Part shown: one piece after another, positions 13,121-24,649 of the stretch
How the letters are laid out: every line of letters begins with the position of its first letter
How positions within the stretch are numbered: position 1 is the first letter of the stretch
Assembly (NCBI GenBank): GCA_036873755.1
Contig: JAVTVY010020350.1
Coordinates: 1-64,000, forward strand
Length of the DNA: 64,000 bases
Source: Hanleya hanleyi
Taxonomy: Eukaryota; Mollusca; Polyplacophora; Lepidopleurida; Hanleyidae
Direction: 5' to 3'
Program-made: the position numbers and the translations under genes
Notes under the pieces: generated by a model
The model's database searches: none
What the model was told of the DNA's origin: nothing
What the model saw: the letters and a program-made list of their open reading frames with translations, nothing else

Positions 13121-13261
13121 AAGGAGATAGCACATCAAGTCTGACCCGAAAATATTTAACGGTTTCAGAGATATTCACGTTTAAAGTCGCGGCGGCGGCG
13201 GATCCGGCGGAGCCGTTTCTCATGAAAACATAAGAGCATCCACTTTGTGGAAATGCTCTAA

Positions 13262-15059
13262 TTAGCAAGAGAAAGTAAGGGGAACCCTAAAGCTTTCTTC
13301 AAATACGCACGGCCCAAGATGAAGACAAAGTCCTCGGTTCCCGATCTGGTCGACGAAGATGGTGTTAGCACGAAAAACGACTCTGAGAAAGCAGAAGTAC
13401 TCAATAGTTATTTTTCATCTCTGTTTTTTTCAAGTGAGGACACAACTAATCTACCTGAGTTTGCAGCGAGAGGCTTCAACGATATTCTAAGATGCCCATT
13501 TTAGCAAAAGAGATATATTGGAAAAACTGAATTCCCTGAAAACTAGTAAAAAACCGGGCCCTGATGGCCTACATCCACGTCCACTACGTGAAGCAAGTAG
13601 TGAGCTAGCCAAACCACTCCACATCATATACAGGAAGTCCCTGGATGCTGGAGAAGTTCCGAAGGAATGAAAGTTCGGCAACATAACTTTTATTTTTAAA
13701 AGTGGCAAAAAACACATGTGTAGCAATTACAGACCGGTCAGTCTAACTTCAGTGGTTTGCAAAATCTTCGAACAGGTTCTGTGAGACTGTGTCATGTCAC
13801 ACATATTGGAGAATAACCTGCTATCAGAATGTCAACATGGATTTATTCAGGGGAGATCCTGTATGACCCAACTTATTGAAATGATGGACATATGGACCAA
13901 AATTATTGACTCTGGAGGTTGCATCGACTGTGTGTTTCTAGATTTCCGCAAAGCTTTCGATTCTGTCCCGCACGCTAGACTTCTTAAAAAACTTGAAGGT
14001 TATGGAATACGAGGAAAACTGCTCGACTGGATCGAAGATTTCTTGAGTGAGCGAAAACAGTGTGTTGTGGTCAACGGAGCCCAGTCTTCGACAGCTGATG
14101 TCCTTAGTGGTATTCCCCAAGGTAGTGTGATGGGACCAGTGCTATTCTTAATATTCATAAATGATTGACCAGATGTCGCTCATTCCATTATTAAGCTGTT
14201 TGCAGACGATGCTAACGTTTTTCGTTGCATCAATTCTCTTGAAGACTGTGATGTTCTCCAAAGTGACCTTGAAAGACTCGAGAACTGGACCGATGATTGG
14301 CTTTTGAAGTTTAACCCTGTGAAATGCAAACTAATGCATATCGGTTCCAAAAATGAACACTCAGACTACTACATGTCGCACGAGGGAGAAAGAGTAAAGC
14401 TTACCAAAACAGACACGGAGAGAGATCTTGGTGTCTTGATAGACACAAATCTGCATTTCGATTAACACTGTGAAAAGGCAGCAGCTAAGGCAAACAGAAT
14501 TCTGGGTCTGATACGTAGATCTTTCACACATTTAGATAAAGATTCTATGTTACGGCTGTATACTTCTTTGGTGAGACCTCATCTAGAGTACGGGACCGTT
14601 ATCTCTGCACCTATTCACAAGAACAGTTTTATGATTCTCGAAAATGTCCAACGTCATGCCACAAAGCTTATTGGTGAAATGAAAAACCGGCCATACGAAG
14701 ATCGCCTCCGTGCCATAGACCTCCCAGGCTTGTACTATCGCCGCATCAGAGGAGATATGATTGACGTGTTCAAGTACCTACACGATATGTACATGGTTTC
14801 GGAGTTACCCTTCGTTTTGGACAGCACATCAAGAACAAGAGGATACAGCCTCAAAATAGTGAAAAATCGTGCCTGTAAAGCAGTGCGACACAACTTCTTC
14901 AGCAACCGAGTTTACAACCGATGGAATTTATTGCCAGAAACTGTGGTCTCTGCTCCATCTGTAAATTCTTTTAAAGCCAGGTTTGACAAACACATGCAGG
15001 ACTATCGGTACGTCCAACAGCCAGTGCACGACATGTTTGCAGCAAACGCAGTACAGTGA
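13262..15059 (+). pseudogene. CR1/Jockey-like LINE, reverse transcriptase half
   Basis: Starts mid-protein with LARESKGNPKAFFKYAR, which continues the linker left at about 8665. RT blocks follow in order: GPDGLHPRPLRE near 13560, SNYRPVSLTS near 13725, DFRKAFDSVPHARLL near 13945, and SGIPQGSVMGPVLFLIFIND at 14107-14166. FADD-like FADDANVFR then lies just after a stop. The thumb/C-terminal part (14547-15059) includes LRLYTSLVRPHLEYG and RWNLLPETVVSAPSVNSFK. In-frame stops occur near 13502, 13668, 14165 and 14463, with frame changes near 13490 and 13790, so it is inactive. The sequence after 15059 is short, with a TGTA microsatellite. Confidence 0.85.
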
Positions 15060-15263
15060 ACCACCGATCTGCAACAGGCCTTGTTGGCCTACAAGGCAGA
15101 AGAGGATGTGTGTATGTATGTATTTTATGTGAGTATGTAGGCACTGGCACAGGGATATAATAAACAAAACTCATTTTCTAAAAATCGTTCCTAGAGACAA
15201 GTTTCTGATGGTTTTAAAAGGCTGCTATAGTTTAGCTTATGCCATGGCAGTAAATCGTAAATT

Positions 15264-15815
15264 TCAGTCACCAACCTGTGTTAGAGGATATAGTTTACTT
15301 CGGACGAGTAAGTCGCGTAAACTCTTATTCTTTCTGTAAGCTATGATTGGCTTCAGATTGAGTGGCTGCCTCAGTTTAGGTTGGAGATTCTGATATTCCT
15401 CCTTTAGCATACGAGCGGCTTCAACATATCGCCTGCTGTAGGGAATCACAAAAGGTATTATCTCCCGTTTAGACTGTTTACCTGGATCGATATTCATGCC
15501 GAAAGGATATCGTGTTTGTAAAGTTTTGATCCAAAATGTTTCGCGTATCGCTCTTAGATCGTCAGTCTCTTCCTGTGTGGTGAGAGTGGAAATTTGTTCA
15601 ATAGGCATGATCTGAAAGTGTTCCTTGAGGATGTGTCCTGGGAGATTGAAATGGTCGTTAACCGGACCGTCGTTTTCGAGAAAAATATCAGATTGATGAC
15701 GCGTGGCTCGTTCCCTAAATGTCCTTTTTGTTTCACCGATATACTGTTTAAGACACTTTTTACACGTAATGAGATATATTACGTTGACCGAGTCACATGT
15801 GAGATGGTCTCGTAG
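15264..15815 (-). pseudogene. Penelope-like element, GIY-YIG endonuclease domain
   Basis: Reading the minus strand from 15815, the frames give YLITCKKCLKQYIGET, the GIY-YIG-type start with a CxxC-like pair. ERATRHQSDI and an HFNLPGH block follow, then RETFWIKTLQTRYPFGMN (from the second frame, 15264-15608), the standard C-terminal motif. The two halves are in different frames, with a shift near 15555-15605. This domain is C-terminal to the RT in Penelope-like elements, matching the order here. It would provide the nicking activity. Confidence 0.85.
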
Positions 15816-16188
15816 TTGATATTTGTTTCTCGTTTGTTCACTTTTGAAGTATGTTCGAGTCGCGATGAATGCATCAAGTTTACATCGACCTTTTAGGCAT
15901 TTTTGAGTTTGACCATCGCCGACGTTGGGGCGATTATGTTTGATCCTAACGGGTTCAGACCTACGGTTGTCGTCTGAGGGTTATATTGTGATCTCTCGGA
16001 GGGTGTTCGATTTGATTCGACGTAGGAAACGAGCTGAATAGCCTCTAGGTGGCAATGCTTGGAATAATACTTAACAAGACTGATTGAAATTTTGGAGATT
16101 GCTAGAATTTCGGTGAAATCGGATGATTTGTGATTTGATTATACCCTTAAACATATGAGGAGGATGAAACGACTTGGCATGGAGAAGT

Positions 16189-17223
16189 TCATGTGTCAGT
16201 AGGTTTGAAAAATACCTTGTGATCTAAATATCCAGTATTGGTAAACCCGGGACCTTTGTAGACTGTGACATCCAAATAATCAATAGAGGATTCGTGAACT
16301 ACTGCTTCTAATTTTATATTGGGATCATGGCTGTTCAGAATGTCAATAAATGGCCCAAGATCTTCTCTAGGGTGATCCCAAAGAAGAAAAATATCGTCCA
16401 GAAAACGGAGGTACAAGAGGGGTTGTTTGTCGCATTTCCTTAAAGCCTCTGTTTCCCACTGAGCTACGTAAATAGATGCGAAGTTTGGACTAAACCTTTT
16501 CCCCATAGCACATCCACTGACCTGTTGATAGATTTCTCCATTAACTCAAAATTGTTTCCTTTAAGACTAAGTTCCAAAAGTTCAAGAATTTCGTCATCTG
16601 GTCTTTTAGGATCGGGAAACTGTTGAAAAGCGGTTTTGATCGAACGTATCCCACCATCTATATCAATATTGGTATACATTGATTCAATATCCATAGTGAC
16701 TAGAAGAGAGCATTCGGAGGAACGTTGATTTGGGATAATTTTGCAAGAAAATCCTCGGTGTTTTTTAGATAACTAGGGTGCCGGTTAGCAATTGGTTTGA
16801 GGTGATAGTCAATAAATTCGGAAATGTGGTAAGAGTCAGACCCACAATCAGAAACAATAGGTCGGCCCGGCGGGGTAAACTCATCAGTCCATTTTTCAAT
16901 CGGCTTGTGGATCTTCGGCAAAATGTAAAAATGTCTCATTTTTGCTTCATGTTTCTTAAGGCCAGATACTTTAACTGTTTGTCGGAAATAATTTGTTTTT
17001 CTTTTAATTGGACCAAAATTTGAAGAAATCTGACAAAATTTTGAGGCCATATTTCTTTGTTTAGTTTTTTGTAATGCCTAGGATTATTAAGCAGACGCTC
17101 GGTTTCTTTAATGTAATTTTCTCTTGACAAGATAACAGTAGCAGAGCCTTTGTCTGCAGGCTTAAGGACTATGTTTCTATTGTGACGTAATTTAGATAGG
17201 GAGCGGCGTTCCGAAATAGACAA
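16189..17223 (-). pseudogene. Penelope-like element, reverse transcriptase
   Basis: Four minus-strand frames together give a Neptune-like PLE RT. The blocks are NIVLKPADKGSATVILSREN (17223 side), HFYILPKIHKP with PPGRPIVSDCGS, MDIESMYTNI (motif A-like), and MGKRFSPNFASIYVAQWE then LLYLRFLDDIFLLW (catalytic LDD block, frame 16189-16506). Breaks lie near 16930-17050, 16695 and 16470-16506. Downstream, near 16150-16190, a TDTHELLHAKSFHP-like stretch leads toward the GIY-YIG domain. The element cannot make one intact protein. Confidence 0.88.
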
Positions 17224-17285
17224 ATTTTGGTAATTTCCAAACCTACCACTTGCTAATAAAGCCTGAACTCTAGTTGAAAGATTAT

Positions 17286-17585
17286 CTACAGCTTTTGGAA
17301 TTTCAGGATCGACGTTCTCCCGGAATTAGCCGTGAAGAGTTCTTTTTCTCCGACAGAGTTTCTATAGCGATCAGCCAAGCGAAGTTTATTTTTGAAAGGT
17401 ATGATAATTTCGTATCCCTTGGTCTCCATATGTGCATCCATGCCTGTGCTGGGTTTGGGAGTAGGCACAAAAGAGAGACCGTGGCTGAGCAGGGAGTGAT
17501 CAGATGTGGTTAGTACAAGACTATTGGCTAGGTTAACTATGCTAGTTCCTAAGCCAAAATTAGGGCGGCACGTGCCCTCTCCCAA
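17286..17585 (-). pseudogene. Penelope-like element, linker between N-terminal region and RT
   Basis: Minus-strand frame with SIVNLANSLVLTTSDHSLLSHGLSFVPTP and a following IIPFKNKLRLADRYRN-like stretch, here read in segments. A GLSFVPTP block is typical just upstream of the RT core in Penelope-like elements of the Neptune type. It joins the RT frame (17223) by a further break. Confidence 0.65.
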
Positions 17586-18567
17586 ATTATTGTATGGAGC
17601 CAGTGTTTATACAGATAGTTTGCTGTATCTTCAGTCCAGTGAATGTTGTCGTCGCCGACAGAAAAGAATTCAGGGTCAATTTTCTTAATAATTTCCAAAT
17701 GCCTAATGTGCTCAGCATTTTTGTTTAGAGATTCTATACAATGACATTCACTGGCTGGTAGAAGGTCCGAAACTTGGAGCTCGATAAAATACAATTTTGC
17801 GTGGGGAAAGCTTTTTGGATCGAACTCATCATTAAACTCATTTCTTGTTCAGCAAATGGTGGCTCAAGTTGTTTGTTATTTACTCCAATGTTTAGTAGAT
17901 TTTTTTGGGGCTGCGAAGACCCGTGGCGATAATGGCTAGCCATATTTCGAAAATGTGTGAACTGGGCACCAGGATAACATTCGACCTGAACATCAGGGTG
18001 TGGTTCTAGATTAATCAGAGAAAGAATCGAAGCAGCCCAAAGAAGGACATTTTTGGTGACTTTTGGGATGCGCCAGTTCATTTTTGCCTGTCTGTCAGAA
18101 ACAGTGTGCCTGAATTGATAGAATTTTGAATTTTGAACACGGCGATATGGTGTACGAAAACCGGCCGTTGGGGGCGATTTTGCGGTGTCAGCATAGAACT
18201 TAGTACTAGAGACACCCGGGTTAGTTGGATCAGGTGTGTTAGATGACGAGTTAGAAGGGCGATTAGGCTGAAGAGAGTTACATGTAGATAACCGAGTAGG
18301 GGTGGATGCGACCGAAGGGAGGTTATAAGTAGGAGGATGTAGAACACGTGGAGATGGGGAATGCGACTTAGCAGCATGTGTCAAACTGGGCGAGGTTGGC
18401 AATGCTGATAAGTCAACAGGCGGAGACGGAGACCGTGTGCTTGTAGAAGGCCGAGATGCCGAAGGAGTGGTAGTTGGCTGACGAACTATACCCGAACGAT
18501 TCTCCGACACCGTGGGGTCGAGGTCTGAAATAAATTTCCGAAAGGCCGAGATAGTGGTTTCCGTCAA
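17549..18567 (-). pseudogene. Penelope-like element, N-terminal SGNH/esterase-like region
   Basis: The 277-residue frame (17734-18567) opens with a Ser/Thr/Pro-rich tail. From about residue 165 it has IPKVTKNVLLWAASILSLI, then DVQVECYPGAQFTHFRNM, NLLNIGVNNKQ and FPTQNCILSS. The overlapping frame (17549-17794) completes it with VGDDNIHWTEDTANYL. This order matches an SGNH-hydrolase-like fold: block I around the nucleophile, a GxN-like block III, and D-x-x-H at the end. The usual GDS is AAS here, so Asp/Gly are lost although Ser remains. A frameshift lies near 17740-17790. Confidence 0.65.
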
Positions 18568-18897
18568 TTTGGCTTTATGATTTTGTTTCCCCCATTTTAA
18601 GGCGTTAGAAATAGCAGTGTGATCAATAGTTTATTGAGCTGCCTCGCTAAATCCCATATTGTACATGTAAGCAGCGTTTTGTTCGGGTTTTCTTTTACAT
18701 TTTTGCTTCTAAGCGCCCAGACCTATATTTTATAGCAGACGACTGATTCGTTTAACACTTGACAATTCAGCTTTCCATTAAAGTCTATTATCGTAATTGT
18801 CGCCAACCAACATTTTGAATCTCCAATTATAAAGGCAACCAGCAGAGCAGAAGGACGATGGATGCAAGCTACTTTATTCAGAACAGAAACCCAACTA

Positions 18898-20053
18898 TTA
18901 ACTCTTTCCCCCACATAAGCGGGTTTTGACGATTTGTATAGATCCCCATGTAGCGTGTTTTGACGAGTGTTCGCCTAACCCATGAAGACGGATTTTGACG
19001 AGTCACTCGAGTTCCCACGTGGTCGAGTATTCTTGCAATTTTTGGCGTTTACTTTGTGTAAAAGCTAATTAAAACTATACATTTTCAGAAAGCCAAAATT
19101 TCAATAAATCTGACTATATGGACTGTTGGTATGTTTTATGGTAAGGGTAAAATGAAATCTGTAGAGAAACAGAAATAATCGATGAAAAATACGCGATTTG
19201 ACACCAAATTTGTTTCGTGTGCTCCAAGCCAAACGTTCGAAAAATAATAAAATCTGCTTCCAAATTCCTGAATATTTCACGTAACGCGAGCATAAACTAC
19301 CAAAGTATCTAACCTTGATGACTAGCTCGTCAAATCTGCCCATTTGAGTTTATTTTATATATTTTACCGGGACCTGCGGTCTTCGCAGTAAATGTTTTAG
19401 TCGCCATTCTTTCTCAGCCGGCCTTCTGTCGACAGTGACCATAACGACCGAGTCACCACGTGACCTCTTCCTCCAATCACGCCGGGCCGCGCTCAACCTT
19501 GGCCAATCAGTGAGCTGAGTTACTTTCACCTGATGAATATTTATTACCGTCTTTATTCTCTTGTACGGAAGGTATATCGGATTAAAAGAGTTATAGTTAG
19601 TTCTACACCTGCCATCTTGTGATGTCACTGCCAAATCCCGATCCTACAGAGAATTAGCTTTACGATGGTATACGGAAACATGCGAATGGTAGCCGGAAAG
19701 TAGGAAGAGAACGCTGCAAAACGTAGCTAAAATGCGACAATTTCTTCGCCTTTTTTCGTGATTTCCAACAGAAGTAAAGCAGACATAACACATTTTCTCA
19801 CAAGATTACTTATTTTTAGAATAAATGTTGCTGATATTGGTATAAAACGTGAACAAATTACGTAGAATGGGTCCGTGGGAGACCACTGGTAAATATTTCT
19901 CCACATGACATGGGACATAAAACGGGATATTTTACATCGCTGGAGAAGTATGAAAATTTAAATGAGTCCATGGGTTGAAGACCTACGCCATTACAAATCT
20001 ATTATGGGCCGGAGAGAGAAAATTCCCCACAAATCTATAGGGGAAAGAGTTAA
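18898..20053. mobile_element. TTAA-bounded non-autonomous element (piggyBac-like MITE)
   Basis: The left end reads TTAACTCTTTCCCCC (18898 on). The right end is its reverse complement, GGGGAAAGAGTTAA, ending at 20053. Both ends are TTAA, the duplicated target of piggyBac-type elements. Subterminal GTTTTGACGA repeats recur near 18925, 18957 and 18992, and (A/T)GATTTGT phrases occur at both ends. Inside are only short unrelated frames and no DDD transposase, so it would need a transposase in trans. Confidence 0.65.
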
Positions 20054-20906
20054 GGCAAGGTTTACTGATAATTTTATCCACACAGGCCACTCAAAATCCT
20101 CCCTCCCTACCCAGATTTATTTTAAAAAATGATGCTAAACAGGAATTTTTTTTAACCGACCAGCCTAAAGGTTTGCTTATACTTTCCATTCGGGCCGAGG
20201 GGTAAAAACATCACATACATACTCCCACGTGAGATCATATTTCAAATAATCTGTGGAATTTATTGAATTAACATAATAACCGGAAACAACTGAGCAGCTT
20301 TGTTTGGGAAGCCTTCCGAGCAAATCCACTAAACAAGCTAAACGTGAGGGGAATGGCTTACATATTAACAATGAATATATTCAGTAATATCTGCCCGCGT
20401 TGACCATGCCATGTTAGAACAGATGACTGACGATGTATCTTCAACATGCATGGGCCAAGGTCATATTCAGTTTATCAAGCCAATTTCTACGTTCCAACTT
20501 CGAACTTCCTATATCTGCCCCCCCCCCCCTTCAATGTTCAAAGAACTTATAAATAGACACGAGACGTCACTGACCTCAAAAACATATGAATTTCGAAATG
20601 TGTCGTAGAAGAGCGTTATTGATTGGCTGACCTATATTAGTGGGCTAATACAAACACCATATTAGGAGGAATGACGCCGCTACTTGAGGATGATGTCACT
20701 CTACTCACAATCGGTGTGTAGGTTCTGATTGGTTCGTCGAACGTTCCTAGGTGAAATTTACACCTCGAATTTTGAACACTGAAGGGGGTCAGATAAATCA
20801 AGGCAGGTTCGAAGTGGGTTCGAAGTTAATGGCCAAGTTTATCCTAAAATCAGAAATCTGAAAGAAACAATTTTCAGACAGATCATTTCCATTACTTTCC
20901 GGGATT
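20054..20906. other. Intergenic region 3' of the zinc-finger gene
   Basis: No coding region was recognised. A run of nine to ten C occurs near 20519-20528. The first few hundred bases beyond 20907 on the minus strand would include the 3' UTR of the zinc-finger gene. Confidence 0.45.
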
Positions 20907-22265
20907 TCACGTATCTGAGGTCACATCCGCAAGTTTGTCGATCAAACTTCCAACATTCCAGTTCATATCAGTGTATGTTTCGTCACCGGGAGGTGCAGAT
21001 CCGTGTGTATAAGCATGCTCTTTCAAGTGGGATATTTGAGAAAATTGTTCTCCACAAATGGTACATAAGTGAGGCTTTTTACCCGAATGAATCATTTGGT
21101 GGCGTTTCAAGTGAGACACTCTGGCAAAGCTCTTTCCACAAATGTCACATAGGTGAGGCTTTTGTGCTTCGTGAACGTGCTGCATATGTTCATCAACCTG
21201 GCTCTGTAGCCTGAACATCTTTCCACATATGGTACATGGATATGGTTTTTCTCCTGTATGGATGGTACTGTGTAGTCTCAGGGCAGAGGGCTTAGGAAAC
21301 TGTTTGCCACACTCCTCACAGGTGTGAAGATTTCCTGTGTGTCTCCTGGAGTGTACACCAAGAGAATGTTTTCTTCGGTACCTAAGACCGCACACAGCGC
21401 ATGCGTATGGCTTCTCGTCGGTCTCATTCGTCAGAGGCATCTGTTCCTTCTGTTCCAGTGCCTCTTCTCGAGATCGACTTTTCGGCCCAAACCGTGTCTG
21501 CTGTATCTTGACACAGTGAGTTTTGTGGTTTCTGGCTGGCGAGTCTTCGCTCTTGTTTGGAAAACCTCCGTGACTGACTTCTGGAAATGAATGTTTAACA
21601 GTTTCACAATATTCTGGAATAGACGCCTTCAATGTCACAATTGTGTTGTCTTTGTTGCCAGCGCTATCGGCGTTAGTACCAGAGCCACTGACGATCAGAC
21701 CCTCAGTATCGCTCACTCTCCTATCATCAACTACAGGTACCCAGTGATCGCGGTTCACATCATTACCATTGTTACTATCTTCAGTTAATTCCTCAGAACT
21801 TTTGTCACCGAGATCCTCGTGTTCCTTCTCATTATCTACTACATCATCTTGAGTGACAACAATATTGGCTCCGATATCATCAACGCCCAGATAACTGTTC
21901 TCAACGTTATAAGTTTCCCCAATTAATTCAATCTTATCTGTTCCGCCAATCTCGTTCCCTGTAATCATTTCCGCCTTAACTTTTTCCGCGGGTTGAGCAT
22001 CCACAGACGTAGGGCTAGTCGTACTTAAGTCAATAGGATGCAAATGTGTTTGCATATGTAACCTGATCGAAGATTGTGTAGAAAAACCTATTCCACACTT
22101 CCAACATATGCAGGAGAACGATACTACATTGTTAACTTTAGTGATTTGGATTTTCATTCCGGTTTCTGTGAAGACACATGTCCGCAATTCCATAGAAAAC
22201 AACTCTGTTTGACTTCCTTCCATGCCGCCACATGGATCGAAGGTCATTGGAGCTTCCATTTCCAT
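20907..22265 (-). CDS. C2H2 zinc-finger protein (host gene, probable transcription factor)
   Basis: An uninterrupted 452-residue frame. One isolated C2H2 finger lies at about residues 53-74 (CWKCGIGF...H...H). A long acidic, Ser/Asn-rich region (about 80-290) looks disordered. Five C-terminal fingers follow (about 292-430), joined by canonical linkers such as HTGEKPYPC and HSGKKPHLC. A nuclear, sequence-specific DNA-binding regulator is the expected role; the target is unknown. The start methionine is the first in frame and is followed by MEMEAPMTFDPC. Being intronless is common for such genes, but an upstream non-coding or short coding exon cannot be excluded. It is not part of any recognised transposon, and its codon use is not obviously odd. 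It is the only clear host gene in the window. Confidence 0.85.
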   Translation of the reverse strand: MEMEAPMTFDPCGGMEGSQTELFSMELRTCVFTETGMKIQITKVNNVVSFSCICWKCGIGFSTQSSIRLHMQTHLHPIDLSTTSPTSVDAQPAEKVKAEMITGNEIGGTDKIELIGETYNVENSYLGVDDIGANIVVTQDDVVDNEKEHEDLGDKSSEELTEDSNNGNDVNRDHWVPVVDDRRVSDTEGLIVSGSGTNADSAGNKDNTIVTLKASIPEYCETVKHSFPEVSHGGFPNKSEDSPARNHKTHCVKIQQTRFGPKSRSREEALEQKEQMPLTNETDEKPYACAVCGLRYRRKHSLGVHSRRHTGNLHTCEECGKQFPKPSALRLHSTIHTGEKPYPCTICGKMFRLQSQVDEHMQHVHEAQKPHLCDICGKSFARVSHLKRHQMIHSGKKPHLCTICGEQFSQISHLKEHAYTHGSAPPGDETYTDMNWNVGSLIDKLADVTSDT

Positions 22266-22675
22266 CGTATCGTTTTAGTGGAGCTCCTGTTTTGGTTGGC
22301 TGAAGATAAAAAGAAAACGAAAAAATTATTCGGATCTAGTGTTGTAGGTCCTATATATATATTCCCAGATTCCGTTATTATGCACATACGCTGTCTCTTG
22401 TCCCGACTACTTACCCATCTTAATCGCTCATCACGAATGTTACCTTCATCAGAGCAACGATCCTTAATGTATGCGAGACCCATTGATATGCAAAATAACG
22501 CGCAACAAATGTAACGCGAATAAATGTATTCGACCTAAACAAGTCGTTAATTTCCAGTGGAAATAAGCGTGGATTAATGATCAGCGATACCAATTTCATA
22601 TTTTTGGAACATCCCGAGGTCTTGCTGGCATCAATGAAAACGTCTTCATATTTCAAGTTAAATACTACACTAGTT
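22266..22675. other. Region 5' of the zinc-finger gene, with a family C fragment
   Basis: No confident promoter was seen. 22565-22655 carries a partial copy of family C (GATCAGCGATA, then GGAACATCCCGAGGTCTTGC). This is a diverged relative of the copies at 5955 and 25905. Confidence 0.5.
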
Positions 22676-22915
22676 GGTTGGTTGGTTGTTTGAAGTTCAA
22701 CGTCGCACTTAACCTTATTGGTCACACGGCGACGATGACCCAAACAAACATACTCTAGCAAAACCCTAACCCCAACAAAAACCTAACCAAAACTACAAAA
22801 AAAATTGAATTTTGAATTTTGAAAATTAGACAGACACTGATCACAATGGATGGTCAGAGAGTCTAATTTGTTTGGTACTTTAATCTACCTCCTATGCCAG
22901 ACAAACATGGTACAA
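22676..22915 (+). repeat. Dispersed repeat family A, copy 2
   Basis: Closely matches 865-1100 in the same orientation and with the same block order. It contains the CCCTAACCCC and A-rich segments and ends with CTTTAATCTACCTCCTATGC. Confidence 0.7.
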
Positions 22916-22984
22916 ACCATGCTGCCCTAAGCTGGAGGGCTAACTACTACACTAACGTTCCGTTATCACCTGTAGTGTTCGACT

Positions 22985-23400
22985 TGGTTATGCGAAGATG
23001 CAGGAGAAAAATAAGAGTAGTTTTGCCAAAGTATAGGAGAAATATAGAAATTTTCTTAATAAAATATAGGAAAATATAGGAAATAAAGGAATGTAGGACA
23101 GGCCACTACTACATTGTATTTTCCAAACTTGGTAGTTTTCTGGTAATCAAATGATTTCCATTGAACGTGGTCATAGTGGTGGTGATTGAGGAGACCTGTT
23201 CTGCTGCTTGGTTCAACGAAGAGGGATTTAACTGCTTTCATATTTACAAAAATTTTGTATGCAATGTACTTTAACTCATTTCAGAGCATTGGTGAAAGTT
23301 TTCATGAGAAAAAGTCAAAATATAGCAAATATAGGAGATTTTGAGGAAAATATACGGACTAAAAAATATAGGAAATATAGGAGGCCCAGGCATGGCGATG
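22985..23400. repeat. ATATAGGAAA-type short repeats
   Basis: Repeated ATATAGGA(A/G) phrases cluster near 23030-23085 and 23325-23385 with unique sequence between. A low-complexity minisatellite remnant. Confidence 0.5.
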
Positions 23401-23559
23401 GTAAATTAACCCTACTAGGCATGGAGTTGTGTGAGGCAGGGGGATAATGCGATCTCTGATAATCCGTCTACAATTCTGATATATACTAAACATACAATTT
23501 CATAATTTACCAAATTTTGAAGTTGTGAATAAACAATGCCTGTTATCATTCAGCAGTCG

Positions 23560-24015
23560 GCGATCAGGGAATGTTTCCATTGTAGGTGGGGTTTCAGGAA
23601 TGTTTCCTTTGTGGATGAATATTCAGAGAAAGTTCCATTGGAGTTACAGAGAAGATTTCCAGATTTTGTTCTATTGTAAGTTGAGTTTCAGAAAATATTT
23701 CTGTAGTGGGTGGAATTCCAGAGAATGACTTTATTGTAGACATGGTAGGTGGGGTTCCAGGTAAATGTTTATAATGTATATGGAGTTACAGAGAATCTTT
23801 CTGTTGTAGATGGAGTTTTAAGATAATTTTTCTATTGTCATGATTGTAGGCAATGTTACAGATAATATTCCTATTGTAGATCTACATGTATGAAGTTTCA
23901 GAGAATGTTACTATTCTATGTGGAGTTTCAGAGAAATGTTTCTATTGCAAATGAGGTAACATAGAATGTTGCTAGTGTATATGGAGTTTTAGAGAATTGT
24001 TCTATTGTAGATGCA
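23560..24015. repeat. Degenerate ~42 bp minisatellite
   Basis: About ten diverged units with the core GGAGTTTCAGAGAATGTT followed by CTATTGTAGAT. Units vary in length and sequence. No consistent reading frame. Confidence 0.85.
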
Positions 24016-24555
24016 GTTAAAATGCACAAATGACAGATTTCATATTAAAAGGGGGCCCAAATGTGTCCCCTTTCCATAAAAACTAAACTTTCATTCTTGT
24101 ACACTTTAACTGTGTTATGTGAAGATTAGTTGTCTAAAGTTTAGATTTTAACAAATTTGAAGATAATTCCTGCATTACTGCAAATTCTGGAAGATGTTTG
24201 CTTTCACCCCTCTAGACAGTAAGGAAAATAGACCACTAATCTGGACTGACCCTATATGCTCTCATTCAAGCATCATACCAAATGAAATTTGAGCAAAAAC
24301 ATTATAAAGTGTAAGTATATACTTGAAACATGCCAATGACATTTAAAAAATACAGGTGATGCCATTTTGGGAAAGAAGAAAGAATTATGAATGCCAAAAG
24401 TAGGTGTGGACAGACACAAGTTTTTGTTTAAAGTTACCTGTATATGAACTTGATATACATGTATTAGATGATAACAGCAGTCTGTAATATTGATTTTTGT
24501 GGCTAATTCATCAGTTTATAAGATGTCCGTCTGAATGTAACATTAACACTGTCAT
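24016..24555. other. Non-coding stretch
   Basis: AT-rich; no motif, repeat or gene recognised. Confidence 0.4.
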
Positions 24556-24558
24556 GTT

Positions 24559-24606
24559 AATTGCTAACGTTACACATGTCTATCCACTTGTGTAACGTTA
24601 GCAATG
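24559..24606. repeat. Short perfect-stem hairpin
   Basis: ATTGCTAACGTTACAC pairs with GTGTAACGTTAGCAAT across a loop of about 14 bases. Confidence 0.8.
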
Positions 24607-24649
24607 AATGACATATATGATAAAAAGTGTTGTATTTGCATTATCATTA

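Larger units (their letters stand above)
8690..13261. mobile_element. Insertion splitting the LINE; Helitron-like right end
   Basis: The LINE frame is lost near 8665-8722 and resumes at 13262. Immediately before 13262 there is a stem of AGAGCAT (13233-13239) pairing with ATGCTCT (13253-13259). This runs into CTAA (13258-13261) with T as the next base, as at Helitron 3' ends (hairpin, CTRR, insertion before T). I could not find a clear TC 5' end near 8665-8723, and no Rep/helicase frame exists inside. The insert is therefore non-autonomous, or is a stack of several insertions. The left boundary is approximate. Confidence 0.45.

Noticed and set aside
17274..17688. Plus-strand frames inside the Penelope-like element
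   Set aside because: Antisense to the recognised minus-strand domains and without motifs.
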